A DNA stretch of 64,000 nt from Vreelandella venusta (lineage in GTDB: Bacteria; Pseudomonadota; Gammaproteobacteria; Pseudomonadales; Halomonadaceae), in NCBI RefSeq assembly GCF_007989605.1, contig NZ_BJUL01000007.1:186001-250000 (forward strand). The letters run 5' to 3'. Below are positions 52,004-62,729 of this stretch, in pieces. Below the pieces are notes generated by a model. The model ran no database searches, was not told the origin of the DNA, and saw only the letters and a program-made list of their open reading frames with translations. A program made the translations under genes and the position numbers. Position 1 is the stretch's first letter; each line of letters begins with the position of its first letter.

Positions 52004-53497
52004 TTAATAGTCCTCGTACCAGCTGCGGCCATCTTGGGTAATCATGGCGATGGAGGCGACCGGCCCCCAAGAGCCTGCCGGGTAACGGCGCGGCGGGGTT
52101 TCGCGGGCTTGCCAACCGTCGATGAGCTGGTCGCACCAACGCCAAGCGTGCTCAACTTCATCACGGCGCACGAACAGATACTGTTGGCCTTTCATAACTT
52201 CCAGCAGCAAGCGCTCATAGGCGTCTGGGATACGTGATTTAGGGAACGCGCTGTTAAAGTCCAGGTGCAACGGACCAGGGCGCAGGCGCATGCCTTTATG
52301 CAAACCGCTGTCTTTGGTGAGCACTTGAAGCGCGATCCCTTCATCCGGCTGCAGGCGAATAATCAGCTTGTTAGACGCAATCCCCCGCTGGTCAGGGTCA
52401 AAAATATAGTGCGGCTGCTGGCGGAAGTGGATCACGATTTGGGACAGTTTTTCAGGCATGCGCTTACCGGTACGCAGGTAGAACGGCACGCCCGCCCAGC
52501 GCCAATTTGAGACCTCGGTTTTCATTGCCACAAAGGTTTCGGTCTGGCTCTGGGTATTCGCCCCTTCTTCTTCCAGGTAGCCGGGTACCGGCTGACCATC
52601 ATTGGTGCCCGCGGTATATTGCCCACGTACTACATCACGCCCCAGCGCTTCACCGGTAAACGGCTTTAGGGCTTTCAGCACTTTTACTTTCTCATCACGA
52701 ATCGCGTCGGCATCCAGGTTGGAAGGCGGATCCATGGCAATCAAGCATAGCAATTGGAGCAAGTGGTTTTGCACCATATCGCGAAGCTGCCCGGCATCAT
52801 CGAAGTAGCCCCAGCGCCCTTCAATGCCGACCTTTTCTGCAACGGTAATTTCTACATGGGAAATATGGTTCTGATTCCATTGCGTCCCGAATAACGGGTT
52901 AGCAAAGCGCAGCGCAATCAGGTTCTGTACCGTTTCTTTACCTAAATAGTGGTCAATACGGTAAATACGCGACTCAGGAAAAACGGCCCCAATAGCATCG
53001 TTAACTTCTTCTGATGACACTAGATCGTAGCCGATGGGCTTCTCAACGATGACCCGCGTTTGCTCATCCAGGCTGCCACTCGCCTCAAGGTTGCGGCAAA
53101 TATCGCCGTAGATCATGGCGCCAACGGATAAATAAACCACCATGGGGCGATCGGAGCCTTCGCGCCATTCACGTATTTGCTCAAAACCCTCAACTTTTTT
53201 GAAATCCAGCTGGCAATAGTCAAGCCGATTTAGAAAACGCTCGAGACTCTCTTTATCCTGCTCATCTTTTTTTAGCCGCTTTTGCAACGCGCCGCTGACC
53301 AATTGGCGGAATGCAGCGGTGTCATGCGCTTGACGTGCCAGCCCCATAATCCGCGTGCTTGCGGGCATTAAGCCCTCACGGTCAAGGTGATAAAGCGCAG
53401 GAAACAGCTTGCGCATCGCAAGATCGCCCAGCGCCCCAAACAGCGCTAAATCAATAGCGTGTTTCTGATCGCCCAGCGGGGAATGTGACTGGCTCAT
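52004..53497 (-). CDS. zwf: Glucose-6-phosphate 1-dehydrogenase
   Basis: A 497-residue NAD(P)-dependent dehydrogenase. Cofactor motif [20 protein letters not shown] (about 17-36), the active-site signature [21 protein letters not shown] (about 180-200) and [17 protein letters not shown]. The usual GASGDL is GALGDL here, a conservative change. First gene of zwf-pgl-eda, with two HexR-like palindromes upstream. Confidence 0.95.
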   Translation of the reverse strand: MSQSHSPLGDQKHAIDLALFGALGDLAMRKLFPALYHLDREGLMPASTRIMGLARQAHDTAAFRQLVSGALQKRLKKDEQDKESLERFLNRLDYCQLDFKKVEGFEQIREWREGSDRPMVVYLSVGAMIYGDICRNLEASGSLDEQTRVIVEKPIGYDLVSSEEVNDAIGAVFPESRIYRIDHYLGKETVQNLIALRFANPLFGTQWNQNHISHVEITVAEKVGIEGRWGYFDDAGQLRDMVQNHLLQLLCLIAMDPPSNLDADAIRDEKVKVLKALKPFTGEALGRDVVRGQYTAGTNDGQPVPGYLEEEGANTQSQTETFVAMKTEVSNWRWAGVPFYLRTGKRMPEKLSQIVIHFRQQPHYIFDPDQRGIASNKLIIRLQPDEGIALQVLTKDSGLHKGMRLRPGPLHLDFNSAFPKSRIPDAYERLLLEVMKGQQYLFVRRDEVEHAWRWCDQLIDGWQARETPPRRYPAGSWGPVASIAMITQDGRSWYEDY

Positions 53498-53528
53498 CTC
53501 GGCTCCTATTTATAATTAGATGATCTAA

Positions 53529-53543
53529 TGTAGTTAGATTACC
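53529..53543 (+). promoter_or_regulatory. HexR-like operator upstream of zwf (proximal)
   Basis: TGTAGTTAGATTACC, 31 bp before the zwf start codon on the minus-strand gene, 55 bp from a second copy. Same palindrome as upstream of edd. Confidence 0.55.
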
Positions 53544-53583
53544 TAAAATCTATCTGATATTGGGCATTATACGCAACATTACA

Positions 53584-53598
53584 TGTAATTTTACTACA
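53584..53598 (-). promoter_or_regulatory. HexR-like operator upstream of zwf (distal)
   Basis: Minus strand TGTAGTAAAATTACA, the best match in the window to the HexR palindrome TGTAGTNNNNTTACA. Lies in the divergent zwf-malE gap and could also influence malE. Confidence 0.65.
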
Positions 53599-53843
53599 AA
53601 AAAATAGCACTGCCTCCCCAATTACAACTTTAAACGTTATTTACGTCTCTATTTAAGCAGTGTCGACCCTGAGCAGTACCGATGCCGACATCTAACGTTA
53701 TACCGCTTTATTGTTACCTTTCATTCCACTCTACGCCCCTTGGATACGCCATCGCTACGCCCCTTGAGGATGAGGTGACGTTGCGCGTAATTGGCGACGC
53801 TGGCAGTGACTAAAGCGCTGCTCATCAACATGCTCGCAGCCCT

Positions 53844-53891
53844 CTACGACAACAACAATCTACGACAACAACAATCCACGACAACAACAGT
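53844..53891 (+). repeat. Three 16-bp tandem repeats in the malE leader
   Basis: CTACGACAACAACAAT at 53844 and 53860, and CCACGACAACAACAGT at 53876, ending 14 bp before the malE ATG. CAA-rich and nearly free of structure, it would keep the ribosome site (GTGAGG) exposed. The remaining gap 53599-53843 shows no gene. Confidence 0.75.
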
Positions 53892-53905
53892 GAGGTATTT
53901 ACATT

Positions 53906-55093
53906 ATGGCAACGTCTCGCCCAATTATGATGCCACTGCTAAGCGCCACGCTGGCCGCCAGTGCCGCCCTTCCCGCCGTTGCGTTTGAGGACGACCGCCT
54001 GACTATCTGGATGGGTGATAATAAGGGTCAAGCAGGCATTCGCGCAGTTGCCGAGCAGTTTCTTGAAGAAACCGGCATCGAAGTTAAGGTGGTATTTCCC
54101 GATAACCTTACCGACCGCTTTCAGCAGGCAGCGGGAAGTGGCCAGGGGCCGGACATCGTCATCTGGGCTCACGATCGCATGGGCGAGTGGGCACAAAGCG
54201 GCTTGTTGAAACAAGTCGCCCCTAGTGACAGCTTCCGCGAGGCGTTTTACGACTTTACCTGGGAAGCTGCGCTGTGGAATGGTGAAACCTACGGCTACCC
54301 GATATCGGTAGAGTCACTGGGCCTCATTTACAACAAAGCCTTGATAGAAACACCGCCAGAAAGCTTTACCGAACTGATGGAGCTTGACGAAGCGCTCTCT
54401 CAAGACGGCAAAAAGGCCATCCTATTTGATTACAGCGAGCCGTATTACGGCTGGACCTTGCTAGCGGCCAACGGCGGCTACCCTTTCAAGCAGACCGACA
54501 GCGGCTATGACGTCAGCGATATCGGCGTTAACAACGAAGGTGCCCTACAAGGGGCAGAACTGCTGGTTGAGTTGATCGAAAGCGATGTACTACCCCGCGG
54601 CACTGATTACAACCTGATGGACACCCGCTTTAACCAGGGCGAAGTGGCCACCATGATTAGCGGCCCATGGGCCTGGCCGAACCTGGAGCGTAGCGGAATT
54701 GACTACGGCGTCGCACTACTGCCGAAAGTGGACAATGAGCGTGCTAAACCCATGTTTGGCGTGATGACGGCAATGATTAACTCGGCCACACCCAATGATT
54801 TTCTCGCTGTGGAGTTTTTAGAAAACTACCTGCTTAGTGAAGAGGGCATGCACACATTCAACAGCGACGGCTCATTGGGAGCGGTTGCGCATATCGATTA
54901 TCAGGCTGAGCTTGCTGATAACCCTAATATTGCCGCGACGCTTGAAAATGCCGAAGTCGGTATGCCCATGCCAAATATTCCTGAAATGGGTGCTTTCTGG
55001 GCAGCCATGGAGCCCGCCCTGCAAAACATCGGCAGTGGGCGTCAGTCGCCCCAAGAAGCGCTGGATGCCGCTGCGCGGCGTATGCGCCAGTAA
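53906..55093 (+). CDS. malE: Maltose/maltodextrin-type ABC binding protein
   Basis: A 395-residue periplasmic binding protein. Signal peptide SRPIMMPLLSATLAASAALPAVAF; mature part begins EDDRLTIWMGDNKGQAGI. MalE-like features: EETGIEVKVVFPDNLTDRFQQAAGSGQGPDIVIWAHDRMGEWAQSGLL, YGYPISVESLGLIYNKALI, ATMISGPWAWPNL and the C-terminal NIPEMGAFWAAMEPALQNI. Heads malE-F-G. Affinity for maltose, trehalose or a related glucoside cannot be separated by eye. Confidence 0.88.
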   Translation: MATSRPIMMPLLSATLAASAALPAVAFEDDRLTIWMGDNKGQAGIRAVAEQFLEETGIEVKVVFPDNLTDRFQQAAGSGQGPDIVIWAHDRMGEWAQSGLLKQVAPSDSFREAFYDFTWEAALWNGETYGYPISVESLGLIYNKALIETPPESFTELMELDEALSQDGKKAILFDYSEPYYGWTLLAANGGYPFKQTDSGYDVSDIGVNNEGALQGAELLVELIESDVLPRGTDYNLMDTRFNQGEVATMISGPWAWPNLERSGIDYGVALLPKVDNERAKPMFGVMTAMINSATPNDFLAVEFLENYLLSEEGMHTFNSDGSLGAVAHIDYQAELADNPNIAATLENAEVGMPMPNIPEMGAFWAAMEPALQNIGSGRQSPQEALDAAARRMRQ

Positions 55094-55154
55094 GAGCTTT
55101 TTCTGCCCTTCTGCCCGGTCGCCAATGCCGCCGGGCAGCTTTCAGGATGTCACT

Positions 55155-56723
55155 ATGTATACCACTAACGCCTCCCGTGGCCTTCCCCGCCATCGCTCTC
55201 GCCATCTCACCGAACGTTACACCCGCTGGGCACTTCGCTGCGTCATTGCCACTATGGTAATCGCGCTGTTATGGCTGGTAGTCGCCTTCCACCTTAACGG
55301 CCAGTGGATGTTTGCGCTGCTCTTTCTAGTGCTGGGCGCCTCGCTAGGCGTGGTGTTTACCAAACGCACGTTAATGAGCCACCGGTATATTTTTCCTGCC
55401 GTGGCGGGGCTCGGCGTATTTGTTATTTTCCCGCTGCTTTACACCATCGGCATTAGCTTTAGTAATTACAGCTCAAGCAACCTGCTATCGGAACAGCGCG
55501 TGCGCGGCCAGCTGATGAGCCAAACCTATCAACAGGAAGGCAACGCGTTTGAGTTAACGCTTTACCAAGCAGGGGAGCTTGTCCGCTTATACCTGGAAAA
55601 CAATGAGGCAGACACGCCCCAGCGCTTCGTTTCTTCACCGCTCAACTTCGCCAACCATGAACCCCGCCAAATAGGCATTCAGGCAGTAGACGCTTCGCCT
55701 GCCCAAGAGCCACTGGGAATGCGCGCTATTATTCAGGCACGTGATTCTCTGCAAGGGCTTAGGCTGCTGACACCGGATGGCGCGGAGCTGCGTATGGCAG
55801 GGTTACGCCAGTTTGCCCCTATGGTGGATCGCTATGAAGCTCGTGAAGACGGCTCGCTTTATGATCGCCGCGATGACCGCGTTCTTACCCCCGACCCCGC
55901 TAGCGGATTTTTTGTCGCTGATAACGGTGAAAGCATTACGCCGGGATGGCCTGTTAATGTAGGGTTTACCAACTATACGAAGATATTCACCGATCCCGAC
56001 ATTCGTGGTCCCTTCATGCAGATCTTTGTGTGGACCTTTGTGTTTGCCGCACTGACGGTAGTCTTCACCCTGGCCGTTGGCTTTGTCTTGGCGTCACTGT
56101 TGCAGTGGGATCAACTCAAGGGCAAAGCCGTTTATCGCACGCTGTTAATCCTGCCCTACGCCGTGCCCGCCTTTATCTCCATCCTGATTTTTAAAGGCAT
56201 GTTTAATCAGCATTTCGGTGAAGTGAATATGATTTTGGACACGCTGTTTGGTGTTCGGCCAGAGTGGTTTACCGACCCGTGGCTGGCGCGCTCCATGCTA
56301 TTGATTGTTAATACCTGGTTGGGCTACCCCTATATGTTGCTGCTGTGCATGGGGCTAATTCAAGCCATCCCCCAAGATCTCTACGAAGCCTCGGCAGTCG
56401 ATGGCGGCGGCCCTATTACCAACTTGTTCAAGATTACTTTGCCACTGATTATTAAACCGCTAACACCGCTGTTAATTGCTGCCTTTGCATTTAACTTCAA
56501 TAACTTTGTGCTAATTGCACTATTGACCGGCGGCAACCCTGACATTTTGGGCGCCAGCACACCAGCAGGCACCACCGATCTATTGGTCAGCTACACCTAC
56601 CGTATTGCCTTCCAGGATGCTGGACAGAATTTTGGGCTGGCAGCCGCCATCGCAACGCTTATTTTCCTCTTGGTCGCGGGTATGTCGTTGCTCAATTTGC
56701 GCCTTTCCAAGGTTAAGGTTTAG
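55155..56723 (+). CDS. malF: Maltose-type ABC permease MalF
   Basis: A 522-residue inner-membrane permease. It has the extra N-terminal helices and the large periplasmic loop (about residues 110-260) that are typical of MalF, then the transport domain with the EAA loop [23 protein letters not shown] (about 411-433). The ATG at 55155 is used; earlier in-frame codons only shadow malE. A good length match to enterobacterial MalF. Confidence 0.9.
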   Translation: MYTTNASRGLPRHRSRHLTERYTRWALRCVIATMVIALLWLVVAFHLNGQWMFALLFLVLGASLGVVFTKRTLMSHRYIFPAVAGLGVFVIFPLLYTIGISFSNYSSSNLLSEQRVRGQLMSQTYQQEGNAFELTLYQAGELVRLYLENNEADTPQRFVSSPLNFANHEPRQIGIQAVDASPAQEPLGMRAIIQARDSLQGLRLLTPDGAELRMAGLRQFAPMVDRYEAREDGSLYDRRDDRVLTPDPASGFFVADNGESITPGWPVNVGFTNYTKIFTDPDIRGPFMQIFVWTFVFAALTVVFTLAVGFVLASLLQWDQLKGKAVYRTLLILPYAVPAFISILIFKGMFNQHFGEVNMILDTLFGVRPEWFTDPWLARSMLLIVNTWLGYPYMLLLCMGLIQAIPQDLYEASAVDGGGPITNLFKITLPLIIKPLTPLLIAAFAFNFNNFVLIALLTGGNPDILGASTPAGTTDLLVSYTYRIAFQDAGQNFGLAAAIATLIFLLVAGMSLLNLRLSKVKV

Positions 56724-56733
56724 GAGGTTACTC

Positions 56734-57624
56734 ATGGCCATGGTTCAACCCCGCTCGGTGGGTGCGCGCCGCTTGGGCGCACATCTTGCACTGATCTGCT
56801 TTGTTTCACTGATTGTCTTCCCGCTGTTGTTGGTGATTTCAATCTCATTTCGCGAGGGTAACTTTGCCTCTGGCAGCTTGATTCCCGAGAATTTCTCGTT
56901 GGAACACTGGTCGTTAGCACTGGGAATTCCCTGGGAACGTCCGGATGGCAGTATTGTTCAACCGCCCTTTCCCGTGCTGCTGTGGCTATGGAACTCGATA
57001 AAAGTGGCGGTGGTTTCTTCGGTGCTGATTCTAATGTTAGCAACGACGAGCGCTTACGCTTTCGCACGCATGCGCTTTAAAGGCAAAGAACCGCTTTTGA
57101 AAGGCATGCTGATTTTCCAGATGTTTCCAGCCGTGCTGTCGCTCGTGGCGCTTTACGCCCTGTTTGATCGGCTGGGGCAGTTTGTTGGCTGGTTAGGCAT
57201 CAACACCCACGGCGCGCTGATCGTGGCCTCACTGGGCGCGGTCGCGCTGCATATCTGGACCATTAAAGGCTACTTTGAGTCGATTGATGGCTCGTTGGAA
57301 GAAGCGGCGATGGTCGATGGCGCCAGCACCTGGCAGGCGTTCCGCTACATTCTGCTGCCGCTGTCGATTCCCATTCTGATGGTGGTTTTCATTCTGGCTT
57401 TTGTGATGAGCATCATGGAATATCCCATGGCCTCAGTACTGCTGGTGGATGAACACAAACTCACCCTGGCGGTAGGTGCCCAACAATACCTTGCCGACCA
57501 CAACCAGCGCTGGGGCAACTTTGCCGCTGCTGCAGTGCTTTCCGGCCTGCCCATTACCGTCGCATTCTTGATCTGCCAGCGCTGGATTATTGGCGGATTA
57601 ACCGCTGGGGGCGTCAAAGGCTAA
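56734..57624 (+). CDS. malG: Maltose-type ABC permease MalG
   Basis: A 296-residue permease, the same length as E. coli MalG. EAA loop [27 protein letters not shown] near residues 188-214; [36 protein letters not shown] is typical. GGAGG at 56723-56727 is a strong ribosome site ten bases before the ATG. No malK ATPase follows; the operon ends in a terminator. Confidence 0.9.
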   Translation: MAMVQPRSVGARRLGAHLALICFVSLIVFPLLLVISISFREGNFASGSLIPENFSLEHWSLALGIPWERPDGSIVQPPFPVLLWLWNSIKVAVVSSVLILMLATTSAYAFARMRFKGKEPLLKGMLIFQMFPAVLSLVALYALFDRLGQFVGWLGINTHGALIVASLGAVALHIWTIKGYFESIDGSLEEAAMVDGASTWQAFRYILLPLSIPILMVVFILAFVMSIMEYPMASVLLVDEHKLTLAVGAQQYLADHNQRWGNFAAAAVLSGLPITVAFLICQRWIIGGLTAGGVKG

Positions 57625-57686
57625 ATTCCTGGATTTAACTCATAAATGCAGCACTCCCGCTTCCTCGCTTGAGCACATTGCTCGTC

Positions 57687-57715
57687 ACCGGTCCTATTGA
57701 TAGGGCCGGTTTTTT
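57687..57715 (+). terminator. Rho-independent terminator after malG
   Basis: ACCGGTCCTAT-TGAT-AGGGCCGGT followed by TTTTT, 62 bp past the malG stop, on the plus strand. Confidence 0.85.
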
Positions 57716-57824
57716 CATCACTGTATTGATTACTTGAGTATTTTTTAGAGAAATTTTACGGACTTTTTGTGGTTGTCATGGTGTTATATCGCGATAAACA
57801 TTAGGGCAATTTAAGAGCGGATCT

Positions 57825-59312
57825 ATGACCACCTTTCCCAGCGGGATTTACTATCGAGACGCTTACCGCAATTGGGCACAAATATTTAAAATCATGGCAG
57901 TGCTATGGTTAGTGCTTGCCATGTTTATGACACTGCCTTGGATTGTGCTGGTGTTTGAAAAAGATCCTGACGCTCCTGCGTTCGGAATGTCGCTTCTCAT
58001 TATTTTGAGCGCCACGCTGATCACTTGGTTGCTAACCCGCCGAGTATCGCTGGAGCTGAAGCCTTGGCAAATGTTTATATTGACGGCGGGCAGTTGGACC
58101 AGCATTAGCTGTTTTGCCAGCCTTCCACTTATCTTAGGTGCGCCCCAACTGAGCGTCACGAATGCCGTCTTTGAGTCGGTCTCCGCGATTACCACTACCG
58201 GTTCGACCATTTTAACGGGAATCGAAGAGTTATCCGACGGATTAAAGCTGTGGCGAGGCTTAATGCAGTGGATGGGTGGTATCGGCATTATCGTCATGGG
58301 CATCGCTATTCTGCCGTTTCTTAAAGTAGGCGGCATGCGGCTATTCCACACTGAATCTTCGGATTGGTCCGATAAAGTAATGCCTCGCACGGGGGGTATT
58401 GCAAAAGCGACGCTAACTATCTACGTGGCGCTGACCCTACTGGCCATACTGAGTTATTGGGTCGGTGGAATGCTGCCACTAGATGCCGTGGTTCACGGGA
58501 TGACATCATTGGCGACCGGTGGCTTTGCCAACTCTGACGCCTCGTTTGGTGCCTACGCGGAGCAACCGTGGTTGGTATGGATGGGTAGCCTTTTTATGCT
58601 GAGTGGTGCGCTACCCTTTGTCTTATATATTCGATTTATTCGTACCTCCCGCAGCGCCCTGTGGAAAGACCAACAGGTGCGTGGTTTGTTAAAACTCCTG
58701 CTAGCGGCAATTTTAGTTCTTAGCACATGGCGCGTTTTACAAGGCGATGATTGGTTTGTCTCGCTCACCCACGTCACGTTTAACGTCATTTCAGTTGTGA
58801 CTACCACTGGCTATGCATCCGACGACTATACGCTGTGGGGTTCATTACCCATCGTGGCGTTCTTCTATCTTACGTTTATAGGTGGCTGTAGCGGCTCTAC
58901 CAGCGGTGGTATGAAAGTGTTCCGCTTCCAAATCGCTATGCTGATGCTGCGTAATCAATTGCGCTACCTAATTCACGCGAATGGTGTTTTCACAACGCGC
59001 TATAATCAGCAGCCGGTGACCAATGATATTTCCCGCAGCGTAGTGGCCTTCTCTTTCTTCTTTTTTATTACCATTGCAGTGCTTGCCTTGAGCCTTTCAG
59101 CATTGGGGCTGGACTTAGTCACGGCCCTTTCCGGTGCGGCCACTGCGGTGGCGAATGTAGGCCCGGGTCTCGGTGACACCATTGGTCCGGCAGGTAACTT
59201 TGCAACACTACCCGATGCCGCCAAATGGCTACTGTGCATCGGTATGTTAATGGGGCGCCTGGAGATTTTAACGGTCGTGGTGCTGCTCACACCGATGTTC
59301 TGGCGACGCTAA
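57825..59312 (+). CDS. trkH: Trk-type potassium uptake channel
   Basis: A 495-residue inner-membrane TrkH. Four selectivity-filter loops are visible: ITTTGSTIL (about 122-130), LATGGFANSD (about 229-238), VTTTGYASDDY (about 327-337) and VANVGPGLGD (about 444-453). QWMGGIGIIVMGIAILPFLKVGGM and GCSGSTSGGMKVFR are conserved. The TrkA partner is not in the window. Convergent with kdpE, 16 bp apart; grouped with kdp genes for potassium supply. Confidence 0.93.
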   Translation: MTTFPSGIYYRDAYRNWAQIFKIMAVLWLVLAMFMTLPWIVLVFEKDPDAPAFGMSLLIILSATLITWLLTRRVSLELKPWQMFILTAGSWTSISCFASLPLILGAPQLSVTNAVFESVSAITTTGSTILTGIEELSDGLKLWRGLMQWMGGIGIIVMGIAILPFLKVGGMRLFHTESSDWSDKVMPRTGGIAKATLTIYVALTLLAILSYWVGGMLPLDAVVHGMTSLATGGFANSDASFGAYAEQPWLVWMGSLFMLSGALPFVLYIRFIRTSRSALWKDQQVRGLLKLLLAAILVLSTWRVLQGDDWFVSLTHVTFNVISVVTTTGYASDDYTLWGSLPIVAFFYLTFIGGCSGSTSGGMKVFRFQIAMLMLRNQLRYLIHANGVFTTRYNQQPVTNDISRSVVAFSFFFFITIAVLALSLSALGLDLVTALSGAATAVANVGPGLGDTIGPAGNFATLPDAAKWLLCIGMLMGRLEILTVVVLLTPMFWRR

Positions 59313-59328
59313 CCTTATTAGAACCGTG

Positions 59329-60051
59329 CTACGTTTCAGGGCGCAGCGCGGCTTCTACCAGCAATCGATATCCGACGCCTGCTTCTGTTTGAAGCAAGGT
59401 GGGTGTTTGTGGGTCATCTCCCAGCTTCTGCCTTAGCCGGCTGATCACGATGCGCAAATAGTGCGTATCATCAACATGCGTTGGCCCCCATATCTCTTTT
59501 AACAGCTGGGTCTGGGTAACGACTCGACCGGCGTAGCGGCACAGGCGCGCTAGCACAGCAAACTCTTTGCGCGTTAAATGCACATCGTCTTGCTGTAGTG
59601 TGACCCGTCTTAGTTCCAGATCAATCGCTAACCCCTGGCTGACATAGTAACTTGATGTTTGCTCTCCCCGAGCTTTCTGGGCCAAGCGCAATACAGCTCT
59701 TATACGCGCTAGCAACTCTTGAATGCCAAAGGGCTTAGTAACGTAATCGTTAGCACCGTTATCCAACGAAAAGACTTTCTCTTCTTCCCGATCACGCACA
59801 GATACCACAATGACCGGCACGGTACTGTGCTCACGTATACCCTGCAGTACTTCGTGGCCATCCATATCCGGCAAGCCTAAATCGAGCAGCACGACGTCAG
59901 GAGCTTGGGTGTACACCATGGCTAACGCTTGCTCGCCATTCTCTGCTTCCAATACTGCGTAGCCCTGAGAGGCTAAACTGATACGCAAAAATCGCCGAAT
60001 CTGCTGCTCATCATCAACAATTAGAATGCGACCGCTGCCTTCACTCTTCAT
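59329..60051 (-). CDS. kdpE: KdpE response regulator
   Basis: A 240-residue OmpR/PhoB-type regulator. Receiver: ILIVDDEQQIRRFLRIS, phosphorylation Asp in VVLLDLGLPDMDGHEVL (about 57), conserved Lys in YVTKPFGIQELLARIR. C-terminal winged helix: RKEFAVLARLCRYAGRVVTQTQLLKEIWGPTHVDDTHYLRIVISRLRQKL. Start at 60051 (MKSEGSG) overlaps kdpD by 11 bp; a longer start exists seven codons upstream. Activates kdp transcription under low K+ or osmotic stress. Confidence 0.93.
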   Translation of the reverse strand: MKSEGSGRILIVDDEQQIRRFLRISLASQGYAVLEAENGEQALAMVYTQAPDVVLLDLGLPDMDGHEVLQGIREHSTVPVIVVSVRDREEEKVFSLDNGANDYVTKPFGIQELLARIRAVLRLAQKARGEQTSSYYVSQGLAIDLELRRVTLQQDDVHLTRKEFAVLARLCRYAGRVVTQTQLLKEIWGPTHVDDTHYLRIVISRLRQKLGDDPQTPTLLQTEAGVGYRLLVEAALRPET

Positions 60052-62725
60052 CACCCCTCCTAATATCTGCACCTAACAGTGGCAGCGTTATAATAATCGC
60101 GGTACCTCGCCCACTTTCAGCCCTATCGGCCATAATAGTGCCGCCATGAGCACCAATCATGCCGCGACATATGGCTAAACCAAGGCCGCTACCGTGGGCA
60201 CTTCTATCGCCGTCACCACCGCTGTAAAACATATCGAATACCTGCTCACGCAGCTCGGGGGAAATACCTGGGCCTTGATCTTCAACAGTAATTACCAACG
60301 CTGCGGGGTCACCTTCCGCGCAGTGCGCCTTAATGCTCAATTCCCCCCCGGGTGGTGAAAAACGTTGAGCGTTATCCAAGACATTGACTAACGCTTGCTC
60401 TACCAGCGCAGGGTGAACATAAAGCAACGGCAACGAAGAGGGCCAGGACTTGCGCACAACGACATGCTTAAGTGACTGACCCAAGCGCTTGAGCGCTGAG
60501 TTAATAACGTCGTCAAACGCTACCCAGTCTCGCTCAATTTTTAACGTGCCGTGGCCCAGTCGGGTCATATCCAACAAGTTTTGTATGTATCGATTAAGTC
60601 GCTCGCTTTCTGACAAAATGCCATCAAGCAGCTCACGCTGGTCGTTATCGCTTAGCTGCGGTTTGAGTTCGATCAACGAACTGGCTGAGCCAATAATAGA
60701 GGAAAGCGGTGTACGTAGGTCATGAGACACCGACGAGAGTAACGCAGAGCGCAGACGTTCGTTCTCTTCGGAGACACGGGTTGTATTCAACTCTGCCACT
60801 AGTCGGGTGCGCTCTAGCGCCATACTAAGCTGACGCACCAGTGTATCCATTAACGACTCATGTTCGTAGGTAAGTGATTTTTGACTTTCCGACAGTTTAA
60901 GCGCCAGCATCCCTACTTTTTCTCCCTGCACGGTCAGGGGTATCAAGCGCCAAGCCTGTTGACTCAGGGTGTCTGTGCCTTGGCCACTGGGCTTTTGATG
61001 CTGCCAACTCCATACCGCCGCTTGCTTAGCGGCCATGTCCAGACGCACCGAATCCGGCAATGCATGAACCACTCGCACTTCATTCGCGCTTTCGGCGCTT
61101 TCAATAAATACCGTGGGCACCGCAAAGCACTGCACCAATGTATCAACGCCAATTTTTGCTGCACTGGCGCTGTCTGTCGCGGTTGATAGCTGTTCGGCAT
61201 AACGCAACAAAAGCTGGGTCTGATCGCGGCTAGCACGCAGTGCAATTAAACGCCGACGTCCCCTGCCCGCAAGCTGCCCAACCACCACGGCGACGAGTAA
61301 GAAGAAAACTGCGGTTAGCAGTTGACCACGCTCCACCATGGCAAAGGTGAGACGTGGCTCGGTAAAGAAGAAGTTGAATGCTAAAAAGCTCGCGATGGCA
61401 CTGAACATCGCCATCGCGGTACCCGCCCATACGGCACTAAACAGTACGGCCACTAAAAACACTAAGGGTAAGTTGGCCAGTTCAAGCCAGGGCTCTAACA
61501 TGACAGCCACCCCTAGGGATGCCATCACCGCCATGCTAGTGGCCAGTAATTGGGGAGGATGCAGTTTCCAGCCATGCCGCCATCTATTGGCGCGTTGTTT
61601 TACGGCCCCTTGTGCCACTACAACAATATCGAACGCTTCGGCATGCGCCATCAAACGTTGAGCCAGTGGCCGTGACCATTTCCACCAGCGACGCTTCGCT
61701 TCGCGGCCGACCACAATGGTGGTCGCATTAATTGAACGTGCATAGTTGAGCACTTCGCTTAGCTGACTATGCCCTTGTAAACGTATTGAATCGCCACCCA
61801 GCCGAGTAACCAAGCTAAAAACTTGTTCAACAGCTAGTTGCTGCTCTGGGGAGACAATTCCTTTATCAACATAGACCGCTCGCCAGACCGCCAAGCGCCG
61901 CTCTGCCATCCGATGAGCCGCGCGAACCAGCGATACGTCCTCTTCACTGCCATTAATCACCACCAGCAGGTGCGGTCTTACCGGCCAGGGGCCTGCCCTA
62001 CCACCCGCATCCATGGCTACCTTCACATCCGCATCTACCCGCTCGGCCATGGTTTGAATCGCCAGCTCACGCAGCGCGTTGAGATTGGATTCATTAAAAT
62101 AACCTTCCATGGCAGCACGGGCTTGTTCGGGTATATAGACTTTGCCACGCCTTAAGCGCTCAAGAAGCTCATCGGGCGTTAAATCAACAAGCGATACATC
62201 TCGGGCGCGCTCTAACAGCGCATCGGGCACCGTTTCGCGCATGCGAATCCCAGTAATCCGCGCGACATCATCATTCAAGCTTTCGAGATGCTGGACATTA
62301 ACGGTTGTCCACACGTCAATACCTGCATCGAGCAGCTCTTCAATATCCTGGTAACGACGCGAGTGCCGACTACCAGGAATATTACGGTGGGCGAGTTCGT
62401 CCACCAATAAAATAGTGGGGCGTCGCGCTAAGGCGGCATCAATATCAAATTCATAGAAGGTTCTGCCATGGTGCTTTAAAGGCGCTAGCGGAAGCCGCTC
62501 CACTCCATCGCACAAGGCTTCGGTATCTGCGCGCCCATGCGACTCCACCACGCCAATGACAATATCTTCACCCTCCTCTGCCCGTTCACGGGCGGTGCGA
62601 AGCATGGTGTATGTCTTACCCACACCGGGCGCGGCTCCCAGAAATACACGCAAACAGCCGCGCGCCTCTCGGCGCGCGGCTTTTAGCAATGTATTGGGAT
62701 CGGGTCGCTGATCCGCTGAATACAT
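60041..62725 (-). CDS. kdpD: KdpD sensor histidine kinase
   Basis: An 894-residue inner-membrane sensor kinase. N-terminal KdpD domain with Walker A FLGAAPGVGKTYTMLRTARE (about 29-48) and VDELAHRNIPGSRHSRRYQD; USP-like domain (about 250-370); four clustered helices (about 395-495); GAF-like region; H-box SVSHDLRTPLSSIIGSAS (about 668-685); N-box LVNVLDNAQRFSPPGGEL; G-box DQGPGISPELREQVFDMFYSG. Phosphorylates KdpE. Follows kdpC by 4 bp. Confidence 0.94.
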   Translation of the reverse strand: MYSADQRPDPNTLLKAARREARGCLRVFLGAAPGVGKTYTMLRTARERAEEGEDIVIGVVESHGRADTEALCDGVERLPLAPLKHHGRTFYEFDIDAALARRPTILLVDELAHRNIPGSRHSRRYQDIEELLDAGIDVWTTVNVQHLESLNDDVARITGIRMRETVPDALLERARDVSLVDLTPDELLERLRRGKVYIPEQARAAMEGYFNESNLNALRELAIQTMAERVDADVKVAMDAGGRAGPWPVRPHLLVVINGSEEDVSLVRAAHRMAERRLAVWRAVYVDKGIVSPEQQLAVEQVFSLVTRLGGDSIRLQGHSQLSEVLNYARSINATTIVVGREAKRRWWKWSRPLAQRLMAHAEAFDIVVVAQGAVKQRANRWRHGWKLHPPQLLATSMAVMASLGVAVMLEPWLELANLPLVFLVAVLFSAVWAGTAMAMFSAIASFLAFNFFFTEPRLTFAMVERGQLLTAVFFLLVAVVVGQLAGRGRRRLIALRASRDQTQLLLRYAEQLSTATDSASAAKIGVDTLVQCFAVPTVFIESAESANEVRVVHALPDSVRLDMAAKQAAVWSWQHQKPSGQGTDTLSQQAWRLIPLTVQGEKVGMLALKLSESQKSLTYEHESLMDTLVRQLSMALERTRLVAELNTTRVSEENERLRSALLSSVSHDLRTPLSSIIGSASSLIELKPQLSDNDQRELLDGILSESERLNRYIQNLLDMTRLGHGTLKIERDWVAFDDVINSALKRLGQSLKHVVVRKSWPSSLPLLYVHPALVEQALVNVLDNAQRFSPPGGELSIKAHCAEGDPAALVITVEDQGPGISPELREQVFDMFYSGGDGDRSAHGSGLGLAICRGMIGAHGGTIMADRAESGRGTAIIITLPLLGADIRRGDEE

Positions 62726-62729
62726 TGAT

